This document shows positions 39,666 through 48,965 of a stretch of 64,000 bases of DNA, in pieces (position 1 is the stretch's first letter; each line of letters begins with the position of its first letter). A program made the position numbers and the translations under genes. This DNA is from Salinicola halophilus (GTDB lineage Bacteria > Pseudomonadota > Gammaproteobacteria > Pseudomonadales > Halomonadaceae): positions 533,007 to 597,006 of the forward strand of contig NZ_PZJV01000001.1 of NCBI RefSeq assembly GCF_003206155.1, given 5' to 3'. The notes under the pieces were generated by a model, which had not been told where the DNA came from, did not search any database, and saw only the letters and a program-made list of their open reading frames with translations.

Positions 39666-40286
39666 TCAGCGCCGACGGTCATACGGTGTGGCCGCGGCAA
39701 CGAGGCTCTCGTCGATGTCGCAAGCGGGATCGAAGTTGTCTGCCCAGACGCCGATCCACTGGGCGATCGCGTCGGGATCGTCGAGATCCAGCGCGACAGC
39801 GCCCGACGTCTCCACCAGGGGTTTCATGGCGATCGCCCGAACCCAGGGATCGGACTGGGTAGCTCTCTCTACGGCCCGCCCATCCCGGGAGGACGTTTCA
39901 CATCGACGGAGTTCGAGCTTGGCGATCGGCCAGGATTTGAACCCTTCGACCAGGATCAGCGCCGGGCGAAGAGCCGCTACCTGAGCGATCAACGCCCCCA
40001 GATCCGGCTCCTCCTGTCCTGGCGTTTCCATCATCAACGCGAAGCGCCGATCCGACGCCACCAGGGTAGGCGCCGCGCCCGCGGCCCGCAGGCGGTAGCT
40101 ATCCTTGCCAGGTGTATCGACATCGAAAGCGTGATGCGCATGCTTGATGACAGCCGCTGGCCAACCCAGCGCGCGAAGGCGAGGTAGCAAGGCTTCGAGA
40201 AGAGTCGTCTTCCCGGTCCCGCTCCAAGCAAAGACACCCAGCACGGGAATCACCGCCGCAGGCGTCTCAGGTCGCGGCATCATCAC
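39666..40286 (-). CDS. mobB: Molybdopterin-guanine dinucleotide biosynthesis adaptor MobB
   Basis: GTP-binding helper of MobA in making the guanine dinucleotide form of the cofactor. It has the P-loop VFAWSGTGKTTLLEAL near residue 20, HAHHAFDVDTPGKDSYRLR and LILVEGFKSWP. The 206 residues exceed the roughly 170 of E. coli MobB through a C-terminal extension. It overlaps mobA by 20 bases and is downstream of it. Confidence 0.92.
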   Translation of the reverse strand: MMMPRPETPAAVIPVLGVFAWSGTGKTTLLEALLPRLRALGWPAAVIKHAHHAFDVDTPGKDSYRLRAAGAAPTLVASDRRFALMMETPGQEEPDLGALIAQVAALRPALILVEGFKSWPIAKLELRRCETSSRDGRAVERATQSDPWVRAIAMKPLVETSGAVALDLDDPDAIAQWIGVWADNFDPACDIDESLVAAATPYDRRR

Positions 40287-40872
40287 CCCTCTCCTGGCGT
40301 TCGGCCATGACCCGCTCCTCCGGCGTATTCAAGTTGGCGAAAGCCCGACCGCCGCACTCGAACGACACCTCTCGCCAGCGGTGCCGCGCATACCAGACGA
40401 TGACCTTGGCTTCGCCCGTGGCCAGCCATGCCTGCAGATCCTCTCGCAGAGAGGTGCGAATCAGCGCGACCAGCGGTTGGCGACGCTCGCCGTCGTGGGC
40501 CGAGACGATGTCGGCGCCGTCTGCGGCGGCCGAAAGCGTCGTTGCACAGTCGAGCGGCAGCCATGGCATGTCGATCGGTGCCAGCAGGGTCCAGGGCGTA
40601 CGCACGGCGCGCATGGCAGCGGCAGCCCCGGCGAGCGGGCCGGGAAAGCCGTGAACGTCATCCGAGATGACGGGCAGACCCAGCTCACGGTAGCGGTCGA
40701 GTTCACGATTGGCGTTGATCACTACTTCGCCGACCTGCGGCGAAAGACGCTCGACGAGACGCTCGACCAAGAATCGACCCGAGACGTCGACCCACCCCTT
40801 GTCGACGCCGCCCATCCGAGTACCACGCCCCCCGGCGAGCAGCGCCGCTGTGATATCAGAGGCAGGAATCAA
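40267..40872 (-). CDS. mobA: Molybdenum cofactor guanylyltransferase MobA
   Basis: Joins GMP to molybdopterin to give the MGD cofactor of DMSO-reductase family enzymes. The nucleotidyltransferase signature [18 protein letters not shown] is at the N-terminus, followed by [19 protein letters not shown] and the metal-binding [11 protein letters not shown]. The 201 residues are standard length. It overlaps upp by four bases upstream and mobB by 20 bases downstream, so upp-mobA-mobB may be one transcript. Confidence 0.94.
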   Translation of the reverse strand: MIPASDITAALLAGGRGTRMGGVDKGWVDVSGRFLVERLVERLSPQVGEVVINANRELDRYRELGLPVISDDVHGFPGPLAGAAAAMRAVRTPWTLLAPIDMPWLPLDCATTLSAAADGADIVSAHDGERRQPLVALIRTSLREDLQAWLATGEAKVIVWYARHRWREVSFECGGRAFANLNTPEERVMAERQERGDDAAT

Positions 40873-41498
40873 CGCGTGCCGAAGATCTTGTCGCCGGCGT
40901 CGCCGAGACCCGGGACGATATAGCCACTTTCGTCGAGCTTCTCGTCAACGGCAGCGGTGTAGATCTCGACGTCGGGATGCGCCTGGCGAACCCGCTCGAT
41001 CCCCTCGGGTGCGGCGACCAGCACGATGACCTTGATCTGCTGACAGCCGCGCTGGCGCAGCATGTCCAGCGTCGCCACCATCGAGCCGCCGGTGGCGAGC
41101 ATGGGATCGATGACGATGGCGAGCCGCTCGTCGAGATCACTGACGAACTTTTCGAAGTAGGGAACCGGCTCCAGCGTCTCTTCGTTGCGATACAGGCCGA
41201 CGACACTGATTCGCGCACTCGGAATCAGGTCGGTGACGCCGTCTAGCATGCCGAGCCCGGCACGCAGGATCGGTACGATGGTGACCTTCTTGCCCTTGAT
41301 CTGCTCGATGGCGATCGGGCCACCGTCCCAGCCCTCGATCGTCGCGGGCTCGAGTTCGAGATTCTGCGTCGCCTCATAGGTCAGCAGTTTCGCCACCTCG
41401 CACGCCAGCTCACGAAAGCTCTTGGTGCTGATGTCGACCGCGCGCATCAGGCCCAGCTTGTGTTTAACCAGCGGGTGGTCGATTTGGTGAACACTCAT
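40869..41498 (-). CDS. upp: Uracil phosphoribosyltransferase
   Basis: Salvages uracil to UMP with [17 protein letters not shown], the PRPP loop [16 protein letters not shown] and the C-terminal [17 protein letters not shown] are diagnostic. The ATG at 41498 (MSVHQIDHP) gives 209 residues with AAGG eight bases upstream; an earlier ATG adds six residues. It overlaps mobA by four bases. Confidence 0.96.
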   Translation of the reverse strand: MSVHQIDHPLVKHKLGLMRAVDISTKSFRELACEVAKLLTYEATQNLELEPATIEGWDGGPIAIEQIKGKKVTIVPILRAGLGMLDGVTDLIPSARISVVGLYRNEETLEPVPYFEKFVSDLDERLAIVIDPMLATGGSMVATLDMLRQRGCQQIKVIVLVAAPEGIERVRQAHPDVEIYTAAVDEKLDESGYIVPGLGDAGDKIFGTR

Positions 41499-41558
41499 GA
41501 TCGGCGCCTTCGTCAAAAATGGATCTAAACGCCGGCATTATACGCGAGAAGGGGCCGC

Positions 41559-42248
41559 TCAGGCGACGCTGGCTGGCAATTGCCAGTCGATGGTGCCACG
41601 CCCCCGAGATTCCAGAAACGCATTGGCCTGCGAGAAGTGGCGTTTGCCGAAAAAACCGCGGTGCGCCGAGAGCGGCGAGGGATGCGGGGCATGCAGCACG
41701 AGGTGTTTCTCGCAGTCCACGAAGCTCGCCTTCTTCTGGGCATAGCTTCCCCAGAGAAGGAAGACCACGCCGTCGCACTGCTCGTTGACCGTCTGGATCG
41801 CCCGATCGGTGAAGGTCTCCCAGCCCCGATTACGGTGCGAACCGGCATTGCCCTGCTCCACTGTCAGCACACTGTTGAGCAGCAGCACTCCCTGACGCGC
41901 CCAGCTCTCGAGAAACCCGTGCTTGACCGGCGTCGTGCCGACATCCTCGCTCAACTCGCGATAGATGTTCTGCAGCGACGGCGGGGTCGGTACGCCGGGG
42001 CGTACCGAAAAGCACAGGCCGTGGGCCTGATTGGGGCCGTGGTACGGATCCTGGCCCAGAATCACCACCTTCACCGCGTCCAACGGCGTGAGCTCGAAAG
42101 CCCGAAACCAGTTGGCGGAGTGCGGGTAGATGACCTTGTGGGCCGTCTTCTCAGCGGCGAGAAATTCGCGGAGCTTTCGCATGTAATCCGCGTCGAATTC
42201 TTGACCCAGATACGCGTTCCAGCTCTCGGGAAGCGGCGATGACGCCAT
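41559..42248 (-). CDS. ung: Uracil-DNA glycosylase
   Basis: Family 1 enzyme that removes uracil from DNA to start base-excision repair. The catalytic motif [22 protein letters not shown] and the [16 protein letters not shown]-intercalation loop are intact. The ATG at 42248 has AAGGAGG eight bases upstream and gives 229 residues. It lies between gpt and upp on the same strand. Confidence 0.97.
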   Translation of the reverse strand: MASSPLPESWNAYLGQEFDADYMRKLREFLAAEKTAHKVIYPHSANWFRAFELTPLDAVKVVILGQDPYHGPNQAHGLCFSVRPGVPTPPSLQNIYRELSEDVGTTPVKHGFLESWARQGVLLLNSVLTVEQGNAGSHRNRGWETFTDRAIQTVNEQCDGVVFLLWGSYAQKKASFVDCEKHLVLHAPHPSPLSAHRGFFGKRHFSQANAFLESRGRGTIDWQLPASVA

Positions 42249-42335
42249 CTCGACTCCCTCCTTGGAGATCATGGTGAACGATGACTGACAAGCGGCGCGA
42301 CGCCAGACGACCTCATCGATCGAGGCGTCGACCTT

Positions 42336-42824
42336 TCAGGACTTGGACGCGCGAACCTGGTCCACCAGCGGTTCGACGTAGGCTGGCGCAAGATCCCAGG
42401 GGAACTGGATCCAGCAGTCCTGGGCGACCTCGGTCAAATACTGATCGACCAGCGGTCGCCCCTCGGGCTTGGCGTACACGGTGACGAAATGAGCCTTCGG
42501 CAGCATCTCGCGCACCGCACGGGCCGTCTTGCCCGTATCGACAAGGTCATCGACCAGCAGCCAGCCATCGCCGTCGTGGTCGACGCCCTTGATCACGTCC
42601 AGCTGCCCCTGCTCCTGAACCTCGTAGCTCTTGATGCAGACCGTATCGATCAGGCGAATGTTGAGCTCACGTGCGATCAGCGCTGCCGGGATCAACCCGC
42701 CCCGCGTGATCGCAACGATTCCCTGGAAATCCCTTTCGACGAGCAAATGACAAAGCGCACGCACGTCGCGATGGATCTGATCCCAGGAGACAGTGAATTG
42801 ATGATGATAGCGATCGGCTGTCAT
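42336..42824 (-). CDS. gpt: Xanthine-guanine phosphoribosyltransferase
   Basis: Salvages xanthine and guanine. The 162 residues match E. coli Gpt: [19 protein letters not shown], the PRPP loop [13 protein letters not shown], then [20 protein letters not shown] and WIQFPWD. It lies downstream of apt and upstream of ung. With hpt (29014-29586), apt and upp the window holds a broad nucleobase salvage set. Confidence 0.94.
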   Translation of the reverse strand: MTADRYHHQFTVSWDQIHRDVRALCHLLVERDFQGIVAITRGGLIPAALIARELNIRLIDTVCIKSYEVQEQGQLDVIKGVDHDGDGWLLVDDLVDTGKTARAVREMLPKAHFVTVYAKPEGRPLVDQYLTEVAQDCWIQFPWDLAPAYVEPLVDQVRASKS

Positions 42825-42879
42825 GGGCGTGTTCCGTATTCAGAGAGACGCCGTGGCCACGAGGCGACGGCAGAATAGA

Positions 42880-43428
42880 TTACTCGTCTTCGGTGAAGCT
42901 ACACACGGCGAAGACGCTGTAGCCGGCATCGCGAATCTGCTGCGAGCCGCCCAGTTCGGGGAGATCGAGAATCGAGGCGAGCTCGACGATATGCCCACCG
43001 CTGCGCGAGATCAGCGACGCCGCCGCCAGCATGGTGCCGCCGGTCGCGATGAGATCGTCGATCAGCACGATCCGATCGTGTTCGCGAAAGGCATCGGAAT
43101 GCAGCTCGATGGTCGACTCGCCGTACTCGAGCGAATAGGTCTCACTGATGGTCTGAAACGGCAGCTTGCCCTTCTTGCGCACCGGCACGAAGCTGCAGCC
43201 GAGTTCGTAGGCGAGCGGCGCCCCCACGATGAAACCGCGGGCATCGATGGCGGCGATGGCATCCACCTCGAGCTCCTGATACCGGTGTACGAAGCTGTCG
43301 ATCAGCTTGCGAAACGCGGCGCTATTCTGCAGAAGCGGCGTGATGTCACGAAAGTTCACGCCGGGCTGCGGCCAATCGGGAACGGTGCGAACCACCGACT
43401 TGATATAGTCGCCGTAGATACTGCTCAT
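42880..43428 (-). CDS. apt: Adenine phosphoribosyltransferase
   Basis: Converts adenine and PRPP to AMP. It shows PDWPQPGVNFRDITPLL, DARGFIVGAPLA, VPVRKKGKLPF and the PRPP loop IVLIDDLIATGGTMLAA. I chose the ATG at 43428 (MSSIYGDYIK), preceded by GGAG at nine bases, giving 182 residues; another ATG lies five codons upstream. Confidence 0.96.
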   Translation of the reverse strand: MSSIYGDYIKSVVRTVPDWPQPGVNFRDITPLLQNSAAFRKLIDSFVHRYQELEVDAIAAIDARGFIVGAPLAYELGCSFVPVRKKGKLPFQTISETYSLEYGESTIELHSDAFREHDRIVLIDDLIATGGTMLAAASLISRSGGHIVELASILDLPELGGSQQIRDAGYSVFAVCSFTEDE

Positions 43429-43598
43429 CGAAGAAGACTCCATGGACCGGGTAGCAGTGCGATGGGGCTAGAAACGAGCGACCACCGCGCAAAGTCGGCA
43501 ATGTTAACCAAGCCCGAACGTCGACGCGACCCGCAGGCCGGGCATCCCGGCGAATGCCGTCATCATGACCTGCCCCACTGCCGCCCCGCCTCGCCCCA

Positions 43599-44207
43599 TC
43601 ACCCTCTCGCTGCCAGCACTCGCTCCACGGTCTCGACGATCACCTGCGTCTGCGGATCGATCTCGATGTTGACTCGATCGCCGGGCATCCGCTCGCCAAT
43701 GGTCGTGCGATCCAGCGTCTCCGGAATGAGGTTGACACAGAATCGCCCCTCGTCGACCGCGCCGACGGTGAGACTGATGCCATCGACACCGATATAGCCC
43801 TTGTCGAACACGAAGCGCGCAAGCGTCGGGGGTAGCGCGAACCATAGCCGTCGGTTATTGGGCGCCTCCTCGATCTCGACCACGCTCGCCATGTCCATGA
43901 CGTGGCCGGACATGGAGTGACCGCCGATCTCGTCGCCGATGCGCGCGGCGCGTTCGAGATTGACCCGGCCACCCACGTCGAGATCACCGAGATTGGTGAG
44001 CCGCAGCGTTTCCCGCATCAGATCGAAGCTGACGTTGTCGCCATCGATCGCCGTGACCGTCAGACAGCAGCCGTTGTGCGCGACCGACGCACCGAGTTCG
44101 AGCCCCTCACGCATCGCCTCGGAGAACGCGACGACATGAGTGAAGAGCTGATCGCGCTTTTCGATCGCAACGACGGTGCCGACTTCCTGGACGATGCCGG
44201 TGAACAT
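43599..44207 (-). CDS. ribE: Riboflavin synthase alpha chain
   Basis: Dismutates two 6,7-dimethyl-8-ribityllumazine molecules to riboflavin. The 202 residues are two homologous lumazine-binding domains: MFTGIVQEVG with NGCCLTV in the first, and GGHSMSGH with YIGVDGISLTVG in the second. They close with NIEIDPQTQVIVETVERVLAARG as in E. coli. The ATG at 44207 matches the conserved MFTGIVQ start and has GAGG upstream. It stands apart from other rib genes; no FMN riboswitch is recognisable upstream. Confidence 0.94.
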   Translation of the reverse strand: MFTGIVQEVGTVVAIEKRDQLFTHVVAFSEAMREGLELGASVAHNGCCLTVTAIDGDNVSFDLMRETLRLTNLGDLDVGGRVNLERAARIGDEIGGHSMSGHVMDMASVVEIEEAPNNRRLWFALPPTLARFVFDKGYIGVDGISLTVGAVDEGRFCVNLIPETLDRTTIGERMPGDRVNIEIDPQTQVIVETVERVLAARG

Positions 44208-44418
44208 GAAAGACCTCACGAGACGACGGGCCCACCTCGGCGCATCGCCGGGCGGCGGTGAATGGGGCTGAAAAACGACAGAGACTGACAACCGATGGGC
44301 TGAAAGGGTGGCGACAGTCTAGCACGCGTCGCTCGCGGCGAGCCTGTCGGCAACGTTGATCGAGAGGGCTTCGGCGGTCGCCGCCAACGAGCGGGATCAG
44401 TATACTAGCGCGCTCGCT

Positions 44419-44471
44419 GACGCCGGGGCAGCGTCTGGCAGGCGCCGCCTCGGGCAACCAGTCCATTTTTT
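44419..44471 (+). promoter_or_regulatory. Possible attenuator-like leader of metNIQ
   Basis: Below a possible -10 TATACT (44401-44406) the leader can form CGCTG/CAGCG (44415-44419 with 44429-44433) and CTGG/CCAG (44435-44438 with 44458-44461). A T6 run (44466-44471) follows within five bases, 34 bases before the metN ATG. The stems are short. It resembles a conditional terminator but matches no SAM or SAH riboswitch I know. Confidence 0.35.
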
Positions 44472-44504
44472 CGGCTCAACGGCCCCCACGATCTCACGGG
44501 TCCC

Positions 44505-45548
44505 ATGATTTCACTCGACAAGGTTTCCAAGACCTATGGCAGCGGCGCGGGTGCCGTCCCGGCACTGGTCGACGTCGACCTCGACGTGCCCCAGGGCGCC
44601 ATCTACGGCGTGATCGGCCTGTCAGGCGCCGGCAAATCGACGCTGATCCGCTGCGTCAATCTGCTCGAACGCCCGTCTACCGGTCGCGTGCACATCGACG
44701 GCCAGGACATGACGGCGATGAGTGCCGCTGAACTGCGCGCCGCGCGCCATCGCTGCGGCATGATCTTCCAGCACTTCAACCTGCTGACCAATCGCAGCGT
44801 TTACGACAACGTCGCGCTGCCGCTGGAACTGATGCGCGAATCGCGCCAGACCATTCAGGAACGCGTCGAGTCCCTGCTCGAAATGACCGGGCTTGCCGAC
44901 AAGGCGCACCAGTATCCGGCCCAGCTCTCCGGCGGACAGAAGCAGCGCGTCGCCATTGCCCGCGCGCTCGCTACCCGCCCCAAGGTCCTGCTCTGCGACG
45001 AGGCCACCTCGGCGCTCGACCCGCAGACGACGGCATCGATTCTCGCGCTCCTACAGGAGATCAATCAGAAGCTCGGCCTGACCATTCTGCTGATCACCCA
45101 TGAGATGGAAGTGGTCAAGACGATTTGCCATCGCGTGGGCCTGATCTCCGATGGCCGACTGGTCGAAGACGCGGAAGTCGGCGACTTCTTCACCGCCCCG
45201 CGTACGCAGCTCGGCCGCACCTTCTTGAACGACTTCCTCGAGCTGGAGCCACCCCGCGCCCTGGTCGAGCGTCTCGAACCGACGCCCGGCGAGAAGACGC
45301 ACCCGGTGGTGCGTCTGACCTTCTCGGGGGACAGCGTCTCGACGCCGCTGATCTCGACGCTATCCCGCGATCATGGCATCGACGTCAGCATCCTTCAGGC
45401 CAAGGTCGAATCCGTCCAGGGGCGCACGCTGGGGCTGATGATCGCCGAACTGATGGGCCAGGCCGAGCAGACGACGCAGGCACTGGCGACACTCGAATCC
45501 TTCGATCTGCAGGTGGAGGTACTGGGCCATGTCCAGCGCACTGATTGA
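44505..45548 (+). CDS. metN: DL-methionine ABC transporter ATP-binding protein
   Basis: ATPase that powers methionine uptake. Walker A GLSGAGKSTLIRCVNLLE, signature LSGGQKQRVAIARAL and Walker B VLLCDEATSALDP are followed by a C-terminal NIL/ACT-like domain (about residues 265-345) that binds methionine and inhibits transport when the cell is replete. The 347 residues are standard. The stop overlaps metI by 20 bases. Confidence 0.96.
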   Translation: MISLDKVSKTYGSGAGAVPALVDVDLDVPQGAIYGVIGLSGAGKSTLIRCVNLLERPSTGRVHIDGQDMTAMSAAELRAARHRCGMIFQHFNLLTNRSVYDNVALPLELMRESRQTIQERVESLLEMTGLADKAHQYPAQLSGGQKQRVAIARALATRPKVLLCDEATSALDPQTTASILALLQEINQKLGLTILLITHEMEVVKTICHRVGLISDGRLVEDAEVGDFFTAPRTQLGRTFLNDFLELEPPRALVERLEPTPGEKTHPVVRLTFSGDSVSTPLISTLSRDHGIDVSILQAKVESVQGRTLGLMIAELMGQAEQTTQALATLESFDLQVEVLGHVQRTD

Positions 45549-46182
45549 TCTCGTCTGGGAATCCACTCTCGAGACCCTCTACATGGTGGCGGTGTCGGGC
45601 ATCATCGCCGCCCTGCTCGGCATCCCGCTGGGCATACTTCTCTACGTGACGCGGCCGCGGCAGATTCTCGCCCAGCCGGTCGCGCATCGCGTGCTCGGGC
45701 TGGTCACCAACATCGGCCGCTCGATTCCCTTCATCATCCTGCTGGTGGCGATCATTCCGTTCACGCGGATGATCGTCGGCAGCTCCATCGGCACCAACGC
45801 CGCCGCAGTCCCGCTGACCATCGCCGCCATTCCCTTCGTCGCTCGTCTGGTCGAGGGCGCTCTGAACGAAGTGCCGCCGGGACTGGTGGAAGCCGCGCAG
45901 TCGATGGGGGCGACGCCGATGCAAATCGTCATGAAGGTGCTGCTGCCGGAGGCGCGTGGCGGCATCATCAACGGTCTGACCATCACCGTGGTCGCTCTCG
46001 TCAGCTACTCCGCGATGGCCGGCGCCGTTGGCGGCGGCGGCCTGGGCGATCTTGGCATCCGCTACGGCTACAACCGCTTTAACCCCACCGTCATGCTGAT
46101 CACCGTGGTGGTTCTCGTGGTCATGGTGCAGGTATTTCAGAGCCTGGGGGACTACCTGGTGCGCAAGAGCGATCATAAGTGA
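45529..46182 (+). CDS. metI: DL-methionine ABC transporter permease
   Basis: Inner-membrane channel subunit of 217 residues with about five or six hydrophobic helices. The EAA loop that docks on MetN is visible as EAAQSMGATPMQIVMKVLLPEARGG. It is translationally coupled to metN and lies 158 bases before metQ. Confidence 0.95.
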   Translation: MSSALIDLVWESTLETLYMVAVSGIIAALLGIPLGILLYVTRPRQILAQPVAHRVLGLVTNIGRSIPFIILLVAIIPFTRMIVGSSIGTNAAAVPLTIAAIPFVARLVEGALNEVPPGLVEAAQSMGATPMQIVMKVLLPEARGGIINGLTITVVALVSYSAMAGAVGGGGLGDLGIRYGYNRFNPTVMLITVVVLVVMVQVFQSLGDYLVRKSDHK

Positions 46183-46273
46183 CCGCTGACGCCATCTCAA
46201 GGTTTTGATAACCAAAACGAATTAGCGGGATTTCGGTTATTCCGTTAGTTTTAACGATCTCGACGCTTCCCGT

Positions 46274-46298
46274 GACCGGTTCCGTCATCGAACCGGTC
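46274..46298 (+). other. Stem-loop between metI and metQ
   Basis: GACCGGTTC (46274-46282) pairs perfectly with GAACCGGTC (46290-46298) around a 7-base loop, 42 bases before the metQ ATG and without a T run. A 5' hairpin of this kind could stabilise a processed metQ message, since binding proteins are needed in excess over permease. Confidence 0.5.
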
Positions 46299-46340
46299 GC
46301 ATCAGGCTTTCATCGATCTATCGATCAAGGAGATTCGCCA

Positions 46341-47141
46341 ATGCCGATTTCACTCAAACACACCCTCGGCGCCGCCGCACTGGGCCTGGGTCTTGCCGCC
46401 GGCAATGTGCACGCCGCCGACGAGAGCCTCAAGGTCGGCACGATGGCCGGCCCCGAGAGCGACGTCATGCAGGCAGCTGCCACCGTGGCCAGGGAGCAGT
46501 ACGGTCTCGACGTCGAGATCGTCGAGTTCAGCGACTACGTCACGCCCAACGCGGCGCTGGCGGATGGCAGCCTCGACGCCAACGCCTACCAGCACGCGCC
46601 CTACATGGAAGCGATGGTCAAGGACCGCGGCTACGACTTCGCGGTGGCTGGCAAGACCTTCGTCTACCCGATCGGCGCCTACTCGGCCAAGTACGATAGC
46701 ATCGACGATCTCCCGGACGGTGCCACCATCGCCCTGCCCAACGACCCGACCAACGAAGGGCGCGCGCTGATTCTGCTCCACGACGAGGGAATGCTCGAGC
46801 TCAACGACCCGGAAAATCTGGAAGCGACTCCGATCGACGTCGCGGACAATCCCCACGACTACGATTTCGAAGAGATCGAAGCCGCGCAGATGCCGCGCAT
46901 CCTGGAAGACGTCGATATGGCGTTCATCAACAGCACCTTCACTCAGCCGGCCGGACTGACGCTGGACGACGCGCTGATCAAGGAAGGACCGGAATCACCC
47001 TACGTCAATCTGATCGTCGTGCGCGAAGGCGATCAGGATCGTGAAGCGATCCAGGACCTGGTGAAGGCCTACCAGTCCGAGGCCGTGGCCGATAAAGCCG
47101 AAGAGCTCTTCGGCGCCGGCGCCGTGCCCGGCTGGAAGTGA
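46341..47141 (+). CDS. metQ: Methionine-binding protein MetQ
   Basis: Periplasmic binding component of the MetNIQ importer (NlpA family). AAGGAGA lies eight bases before the ATG. The 266 residues begin with a signal peptide whose likely cleavage is after VHA, before ADESLKVG. Unlike E. coli MetQ there is no cysteine in or near the signal, so it should be a soluble periplasmic protein, not a lipoprotein. ANAYQHAPYMEAM and TFTQPAGLTLDDAL are family features. It is very acidic. A strong terminator follows. Confidence 0.93.
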   Translation: MPISLKHTLGAAALGLGLAAGNVHAADESLKVGTMAGPESDVMQAAATVAREQYGLDVEIVEFSDYVTPNAALADGSLDANAYQHAPYMEAMVKDRGYDFAVAGKTFVYPIGAYSAKYDSIDDLPDGATIALPNDPTNEGRALILLHDEGMLELNDPENLEATPIDVADNPHDYDFEEIEAAQMPRILEDVDMAFINSTFTQPAGLTLDDALIKEGPESPYVNLIVVREGDQDREAIQDLVKAYQSEAVADKAEELFGAGAVPGWK

Positions 47142-47158
47142 TTGCATCGGCGTGACCG

Positions 47159-47185
47159 AAAACCAGCGCTGCGGCGCTGGTTTTT
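47159..47185 (+). terminator. Terminator of metNIQ
   Basis: AACCAGCGC (47161-47169), loop TGCG, GCGCTGGTT (47174-47182), T5 run to 47185. It is about 20 bases past the metQ stop. Confidence 0.92.
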
Positions 47186-47386
47186 GCGTTCTGGCCGACC
47201 GCTGACCGTTACCGGGTCACGCCGCGAATGAACCAAACCGGCAACGAATGCCGGCTCGCCCGCACTGATAGTGACCCGGACTCATTCTGACCCATGCCTG
47301 TCGCGAGAAGCGCTTCGCGCCGCCGAAGGCGCGTCTTTCCACGCGCGGGCTTATCTTCCCAGCTATCGATGCGAGATCGCCTCCCC

Positions 47387-47851
47387 ATGCAAGAACCCAC
47401 CGACTACGCAAGCCTTGGGCGTCAGCTCGCCGCCCTGCTCGACACCCGCGACTGGCTGACCAATGCCGCCCAGACCAGCGCTTTTCTGATGCAGAGCCTG
47501 GAGGGGCTCAACTGGGTCGGCTTCTACCTGCAGCGCCAGCCCGAAACGCTGATTCTCGGCCCGTTCCAGGGTAAACCGGCATGCAATCCCATCCCCTTCA
47601 GCCGCGGCGTCTGCGGCGCCGCGGCACGAAGCCGTGAAACCCAGCGGGTGGACGACGTACATGCGGTCGCCGACCACATCGCCTGCGACGCTGACTCGCG
47701 CTCAGAGCTGGTCGTTCCGATCGTCGTGGAGGGGCATCTATGGGGCGTTCTGGATATCGACAGCCCTCAGCCCACGCGCTTCAGCGCCGAGGATCAGGCC
47801 GGCATCGAGCGGCTCTGCCAAACCTTCGTCAGCGCTTGCGATTTCGGCTGA
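47387..47851 (+). CDS. msrC: Free methionine-(R)-sulfoxide reductase (GAF domain)
   Basis: Reduces free, not protein-bound, L-methionine-R-sulfoxide. It is a single GAF domain of 154 residues. The three redox cysteines of the family are in place: Cys66 (KPACNPI), Cys76 (RGVCGAA) and Cys100 (HIACDADSRSE). I take the ATG at 47387 (MQEPTDYA); an ATG six codons earlier is possible and neither has a strong ribosome site. It lies directly after metNIQ on the same strand but past a terminator, so it likely has its own promoter. Confidence 0.92.
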   Translation: MQEPTDYASLGRQLAALLDTRDWLTNAAQTSAFLMQSLEGLNWVGFYLQRQPETLILGPFQGKPACNPIPFSRGVCGAAARSRETQRVDDVHAVADHIACDADSRSELVVPIVVEGHLWGVLDIDSPQPTRFSAEDQAGIERLCQTFVSACDFG

Positions 47852-47889
47852 AGCCGGACGACAGCCTCGGGCAGACGCCGCGGGCGGCA

Positions 47890-48723
47890 TCAATCAAGGA
47901 AGACGTCGAGTTCGTCATCCGCCCGCAGGATCTCGAGAACCGCCTCATACAGGCTCAACAGATCGATCGCCAGCGGGCGCCTCACCGCCCGCGGCATCTC
48001 GCTGAGTGCATGCTCTTCGCGCCAGCCATCACCGACGTGACGCGCCAGCTCGATGGCGAGATTGACCGCGGCTGCATAGGGCGAAAAAGGCACCGCCTCG
48101 AGCGGGCGCTCCTGATAGGCGAGCGCCGTGCTGATCGGCTCGGGGAAGCGCCAGTGCCGGGCCAGTTCCGCCCCCACTTCGGCGTAGTTGAACCCGAACT
48201 GATCGATCTCCAGCTCGCTTCTCGGCGCGCCGCTGGCGACCAGGGCGTCGACCCTCGCCATCACCTCCGGATAGCCGATGTGCATCAACGCCGCCCCGAC
48301 GCGATGCAGAATCCCGCAGGTAAACGCGGTTTCGGGCGCGAGCCCGTCGAGACGGCTGTGCCGGATGAGCGCCCGGCTGATATTGGCCACCATGAAGGAT
48401 TCGTGCCAGAAGGTTCGACGATCGAGCCCCGGCACGTCCTTTAGCACGCCGACCATGCCGGACGCGATGACCAGCGTACGCACCCGGTCGAACCCCAGCA
48501 GCAGCAGCGCGTTGTCGATCGAGGCAACGTTGCGCCCCACGCCATAGCGCACCGAGTTGGCCGAGCGCAGCAGCTTGAGGCTCAGACTCGGGTCCTTGCG
48601 GATGCTGGCCGAGACGTGGTGAATGCTGATGCGGTCATTGCCGAGACTGCTGATGAGCTCGCTGACGACCGCCGGCACGGTAGGGAGCTGATGAATCTTC
48701 TCGAATAGCGGAAGCAGTGACAT
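47890..48723 (-). CDS. HDOD domain signalling protein
   Basis: 278-residue HDOD protein: KIHQLPTVPAVVSELISSL at the N-terminus, then SASIRKDPSLSLKLLRSANS and the degenerate HD-like core (FWHESFMVANISRAL, CGILHRVGAALMHIGYPEV). HDOD proteins act in signalling, often with diguanylate cyclases or two-component systems, and usually lack phosphodiesterase activity. No partner domain or neighbour indicates the pathway. The start at 48723 (MSLLPLFEK) is preferred because a longer open frame would run through the tRNA-Val gene. Confidence 0.85.
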   Translation of the reverse strand: MSLLPLFEKIHQLPTVPAVVSELISSLGNDRISIHHVSASIRKDPSLSLKLLRSANSVRYGVGRNVASIDNALLLLGFDRVRTLVIASGMVGVLKDVPGLDRRTFWHESFMVANISRALIRHSRLDGLAPETAFTCGILHRVGAALMHIGYPEVMARVDALVASGAPRSELEIDQFGFNYAEVGAELARHWRFPEPISTALAYQERPLEAVPFSPYAAAVNLAIELARHVGDGWREEHALSEMPRAVRRPLAIDLLSLYEAVLEILRADDELDVFLD

Positions 48724-48827
48724 GTCGACTCTCGCGTGATGAGCGCCGATCCGGTGCGTGAGCGCAGGGTTATCGTCAACGCCGAATCCGGAGACCGGGC
48801 GCTTCAGCATGCGCGACGAACGGACAC

Positions 48828-48856
48828 AAAAAAACCCCGAGCGGCAACTCGAGGTT
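48828..48856 (-). terminator. Terminator of the tRNA-Val pair
   Basis: On the minus strand AACCTCGAG (48848-48856) pairs with CTCGGGGTT (48833-48841) around a 6-base loop, followed by T6-7 (48828-48834). It is 7 bases past tRNA-Val. Confidence 0.85.
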
Positions 48857-48863
48857 TCGAATC

Positions 48864-48940
48864 TGGTAGGACCGAGCGGATTTGAACCGCTGACCTCCAC
48901 GATGTCAACGTGGCGCTCTAACCAACTGAGCTACGGTCCT
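48864..48940 (-). tRNA. tRNA-Val (GAC), copy 1
   Basis: The minus strand gives acceptor AGGACCG/CGGTCCT, D-loop AGTTGGTTAGA, anticodon GAC in loop GTTGACA, T-loop GTTCAAA and encoded ACCA. It reads GUC and GUU. It is identical to the neighbouring copy. Confidence 0.95.
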
Positions 48941-48965
48941 GAAGCGATGTCATGACGGCCAGACT

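Noticed and set aside
44208-44300. Possible FMN riboswitch upstream of ribE
   Set aside because: The leader has none of the conserved RFN-element blocks that I can recognise.
48724-48900. N-terminal extension of the HDOD protein
   Set aside because: It would translate through the terminator and part of tRNA-Val; the first 15 residues are the translated tRNA.
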